Source of the DNA: Variovorax sp. OK212
GTDB taxonomy: Bacteria > Pseudomonadota > Gammaproteobacteria > Burkholderiales > Burkholderiaceae_C
Length of the DNA stretch: 64,000 bases
Assembly (NCBI RefSeq): GCF_900112425.1
Contig: NZ_FOLP01000021.1
Location: 39,808-103,807 of the forward strand
Reading direction: 5' to 3'
Translations under genes and position numbers: made by a program
Shown: one piece after another, positions 61,983 to 64,000 of the stretch
Layout of the letters: every line of letters starts with the position of its first letter
How positions within the stretch are numbered: the stretch's first letter is position 1
The notes under the pieces: generated by a model
Databases searched by the model: none
What the model was told of the DNA's origin: nothing
The model's input: only the letters and a program-made list of their open reading frames with translations

Positions 61983-62963
61983 TCAATCGGGCACCTTCTG
62001 CCCGAGGACCGAGCCGGCGAAAGCCGCGGCTGCGGAGCGCAACAGCGCCGTGCGCAGCCACTCATGTGCGTGCCCATGCTGGGCGCGCCGGTGCCAGATG
62101 GCATCCACGTGCACCGGCGGCTGGTCGAACGGCAGGTCGCGCAGCACCAACTGGTCGTCGATGCCGGTCACGGTCACGAAGTGGCGCGGCAGCACGGTCA
62201 GCAGGTCCGAGTTGGCCACCACCCGACCCGCCGTGAAGAACTGATTCACCGTCACCACGATGCGCCGCTCGCGCCCCATGGCGCCCAGCGTCTGGTCGAT
62301 GAAGCCGTAGGGCCGTCCCGAAAAACTCACCAGCAGGTGCCGCGCCGCGCAGTAGTCGTCCAGCGTGAGGGGCGCCTTGGCCAGCGGGTGGTCCCGCCGC
62401 ATCACGCATACATATTGACCCAGGTAGAGCCGCTGGGTCTCGAACGCCACCCCCACGCCGGACTGCCCGCGCGCGGCGAGGCTGGCGATCACCGCCGGGA
62501 AATAGCCGATGGCCATGTCCACCTCTTCCAGCTCGAGCATGCGGCGGGGGTCGCGCGTGGTCAGCGGCAGCACGCGCAGCGAGATGGCGGGCGCCTCGGT
62601 TTCGGCGATCTGCACCAGCCCGGGAATGAGCTCGGCGGCCGTGGCATCGGCCATGGCCAGCAGGAAGGTGGTGTCGGCCGTGCCGGCGTCGAATTCACCA
62701 GGCGCCAGGGTGTGCTGCAGCTGGCGAAGGGCGTCGCGCACGGTCGGCCACAGAGCCAGGGCACGGGGCGTGGGCTCCACCCCGGCGCCCGAGCGCTTCA
62801 CCAGTTCGTCTCCCAGCACCTCGCGCAGGCGGCGCAGCGCATTGCTCACGGCCGGCTGCGTGATCGACAGGTTGCGGGCGGCGCGTGTGAGATTGCGCTC
62901 TGCCATCACCTCGTCGAAGACGCGGAGCAGGTTGAGATCAAGCGTGCGAAAGTTGACGTCCAT
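61983..62963 (-). CDS. LysR-family regulator, NodD/NahR-like branch
   Basis: LysR regulator of 326 aa with the sequence start FRTLDLNLLRVFDEVMAERNLTRAARNLSITQPAVSNALRRLREVLGDELVKRSGAGVEPTPRAL, typical of the NodD/LinR/NahR-like branch. The effector domain is complete. It converges with the 57-aa gene (12-bp gap) and is divergent to the membrane-protein gene at 63087. The ACTAGGG palindromes lie on both sides of it and may be its binding sites. Confidence 0.92.
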   Translation of the reverse strand: MDVNFRTLDLNLLRVFDEVMAERNLTRAARNLSITQPAVSNALRRLREVLGDELVKRSGAGVEPTPRALALWPTVRDALRQLQHTLAPGEFDAGTADTTFLLAMADATAAELIPGLVQIAETEAPAISLRVLPLTTRDPRRMLELEEVDMAIGYFPAVIASLAARGQSGVGVAFETQRLYLGQYVCVMRRDHPLAKAPLTLDDYCAARHLLVSFSGRPYGFIDQTLGAMGRERRIVVTVNQFFTAGRVVANSDLLTVLPRHFVTVTGIDDQLVLRDLPFDQPPVHVDAIWHRRAQHGHAHEWLRTALLRSAAAAFAGSVLGQKVPD

Positions 62964-63007
62964 CAGTGATGTGAATGATAAACATCAGAAAGATAAAGTA
63001 GAAACGC

Positions 63008-63027
63008 ACTAGGGTAAGCCCTAATAT
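63008..63027. promoter_or_regulatory. ACTAGGG palindrome, copy 2
   Basis: ACTAGGGTAAGCCCTAATAT contains AGGG-N4-CCCT and sits in the LysR/membrane-protein divergent region, 45 bp from the LysR start and 60 bp before the start at 63087. Seven bases (ACTAGGG) and the CCCT arm agree with copy 1. Confidence 0.55.
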
Positions 63028-63086
63028 CACTGCATCGGCCTTGTTCGCCACCACTGATTACCACCGTTCCTCAGGAGGGACACATC

Positions 63087-63629
63087 ATGACCAGCTTCGT
63101 TCACGTTGACCAACCTACCGTCCACCCCGGCGTCCGTCGCGCCGAAGTCCTGTTCGGCCAGATCCAGGCCGCACGCGCCGGCGCCAATGGCGCCCGCCCG
63201 CTGATCGCCCTGCTGATCATCGCCATTGCCGCAGCCGTGCTGGTGGTGACCGACTCGCTCGTTTCCAACTGGAACGAAGGCGGCCTGCTCGCCGTGTGGA
63301 CCGTGTTCTGCCTCGCCGCGATCGCCTTGTTCGCACTGTTTGCCGGCTCGGTCCGCGAAAGCAGCATCGGCGCTGCCTTGCGCGCTGCTTCCCAACGCCG
63401 TGCAGCTGCACGTGCCGACGCCCGTTTCCTGGCGACCGCTCAGAGCGACCCGCGCGTGATGCAGGAACTGCAAGCCGCCATGTGGCGCCAGCAGGAGCAA
63501 GGCACCGTGAACGCCGCCGACGTCGCCAAGATCGACGGCCTGGCCCGCATGAGCGCCCGTTCGCAGGAAGTGCGCATGCCCACGCTGTACGAAGCAATGC
63601 GCCGCATGAACAGCTCGCGCTACTATTAA
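63087..63629 (+). CDS. Membrane protein of unknown function
   Basis: Protein of 180 aa with two adjacent transmembrane helices (LIALLIIAIAAAVLVVTDSLV and GLLAVWTVFCLAAIALFALFAGSV) and a cytoplasmic helical C-terminal half rich in Ala, Arg and Met (AASQRRAAARADARFLATAQSDPRVMQELQAAMWRQQEQG..SSRYY). The N-terminal 35 residues are soluble. No family recognised. The gene ends in a typical intrinsic terminator. Confidence 0.75.
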   Translation: MTSFVHVDQPTVHPGVRRAEVLFGQIQAARAGANGARPLIALLIIAIAAAVLVVTDSLVSNWNEGGLLAVWTVFCLAAIALFALFAGSVRESSIGAALRAASQRRAAARADARFLATAQSDPRVMQELQAAMWRQQEQGTVNAADVAKIDGLARMSARSQEVRMPTLYEAMRRMNSSRYY

Positions 63630-63654
63630 TAAGCAAGCGACCTGCTGGAATCAA

Positions 63655-63679
63655 AAGCCGCCTTTGGGCGGCTTTTTTA
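63655..63679 (+). terminator. Rho-independent terminator
   Basis: AAAGCCGCC and GGCGGCTTT form a perfect 9-bp stem around the loop TTTG (63655-63676), followed by a T run. It lies 26 bp after the stop of the membrane-protein gene and separates it from the promoters at the right edge. Confidence 0.95.
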
Positions 63680-63816
63680 TTGCCGGTTCCAGTGAACGGA
63701 AGTGAGAAGGCTTGATGTGGCGCTCTTCTATTAGTAGTACCAGGTGCTCGCCAGGGAAACAGCTTGCTTCTATTGAGGAGAGCAACGGCTTGGAACGATA
63801 AAAAGTTTGCTGTTCG
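63680..63816. other. Gene-free spacer before tandem promoters
   Basis: This stretch, and the rest of 63630-64000, holds no gene I can support. Its GC content is visibly lower than the coding part. An antisense open frame across 63651-63869 runs through the terminator and has no homology or bias, so it is not called. Confidence 0.6.
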
Positions 63817-63846
63817 TTGACCGAAGTGTCGAAAACTGTGCATAAT
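63817..63846 (+). promoter_or_regulatory. Strong sigma-70 promoter P1 at the right edge
   Basis: TTGACC at 63817-63822, an 18-nt spacer and CATAAT at 63841-63846, with TG just upstream of the -10. The downstream sequence CGAGGGCTC resembles that of P2. Such paired promoters usually precede rRNA or tRNA operons in these bacteria; the product lies beyond the window. Confidence 0.72.
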
Positions 63847-63951
63847 CGAGGGCTCGGCTGACAGCGCATCGCAAGATGTTGCAGCGATCAGGCTCTTCGG
63901 GGCGGGCTCTTAGGAGTTGATTGAGTGGGTTGAGAAAAAGGTCTTCGAAAG

Positions 63952-63981
63952 TTGACGTTGTTTGAAAAAACAGTGCATAAT
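63952..63981 (+). promoter_or_regulatory. Strong sigma-70 promoter P2 at the right edge
   Basis: TTGACG at 63952-63957, an 18-nt spacer and CATAAT at 63976-63981, followed by CGAAGGCTCCGCTG. Its -35/-10 spacing and flanks match P1, 135 bp upstream. Both point right, out of the window. Confidence 0.75.
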
Positions 63982-64000
63982 CGAAGGCTCCGCTGAAAAG

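Noticed and set aside
63651..63869. A 72-codon minus-strand frame near the right edge
   Set aside because: It crosses an intrinsic terminator and a promoter and shows no family or codon signal.

Overview
The window looks like chromosomal DNA of a Comamonadaceae betaproteobacterium, most probably Variovorax. It is uniformly GC-rich and densely coded. It carries many LysR, TetR, GntR and LacI regulators beside small catabolic operons, orphan Bug-type binding proteins, CaiB/BaiF and BKACE enzymes, and a Pseudomonas-type aliphatic amidase. The genus is inferred from gene content, not from a marker gene. I see no insertion sequence, prophage, CRISPR array, tRNA or rRNA gene inside the window.

Left part (1-26 kb). 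A TetR-controlled nitrate/sulfonate-type ABC importer, cut by the left edge, lies divergent to acetoacetyl-CoA synthetase. Then come a lipoprotein, an adenylate cyclase, an iron/2-oxoglutarate oxygenase with a divergent GFA protein, and a LysR beside glutaryl-CoA dehydrogenase and a CoA-transferase (glutarate/lysine/tryptophan catabolism). These are followed by peroxide resistance (Ohr) and several small envelope proteins. A LysR, DUF3100 permease, M20 amidohydrolase and L-serine dehydratase form one set. Another LysR faces an FAH/VOC pair and is followed by a PEP-mutase-family lyase and a DNA glycosylase.

Centre (26-39 kb). A seven-gene minus-strand operon faces a LacI regulator: intradiol dioxygenase, SDR, BKACE, quinone-oxidoreductase-like MDR, cupin, Bug binding protein and YtcJ amidohydrolase. 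It looks like a complete pathway for an unknown aromatic or cyclic compound in which BKACE could do the final thiolytic-type step. Directly beyond it a RidA gene is broken by an 8-bp tandem repeat. Next come unknown proteins, DUF1127, a LysR, and amiE with a terminator hairpin in its leader.

Right part (39-64 kb). This holds a LysR with a Ser-Ala-Gly tandem repeat, glutaminase with an EamA exporter, a flavin reductase, a SpmA-SpmB-like fusion, a phospholipase D-like lipoprotein, and a GntR-controlled operon. That operon joins a Rieske oxygenase, a glutamine-synthetase-like ligase, an adrenodoxin-type ferredoxin and a complete Liv importer, probably for uptake and breakdown of a nitrogenous compound. 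The end holds a TetR, a Tat amidase, a phosphoesterase, a LysR flanked by two copies of an ACTAGGG-type palindrome, and two near-identical strong promoters firing off the right edge, probably towards an rRNA or tRNA operon.

The clearest things to follow up are the RidA repeat frameshift, the BKACE operon, the amiE leader terminator, the well-matched operator pairs (TetR, LacI, GntR), and the ferredoxin/GS-like/Rieske/Liv combination.
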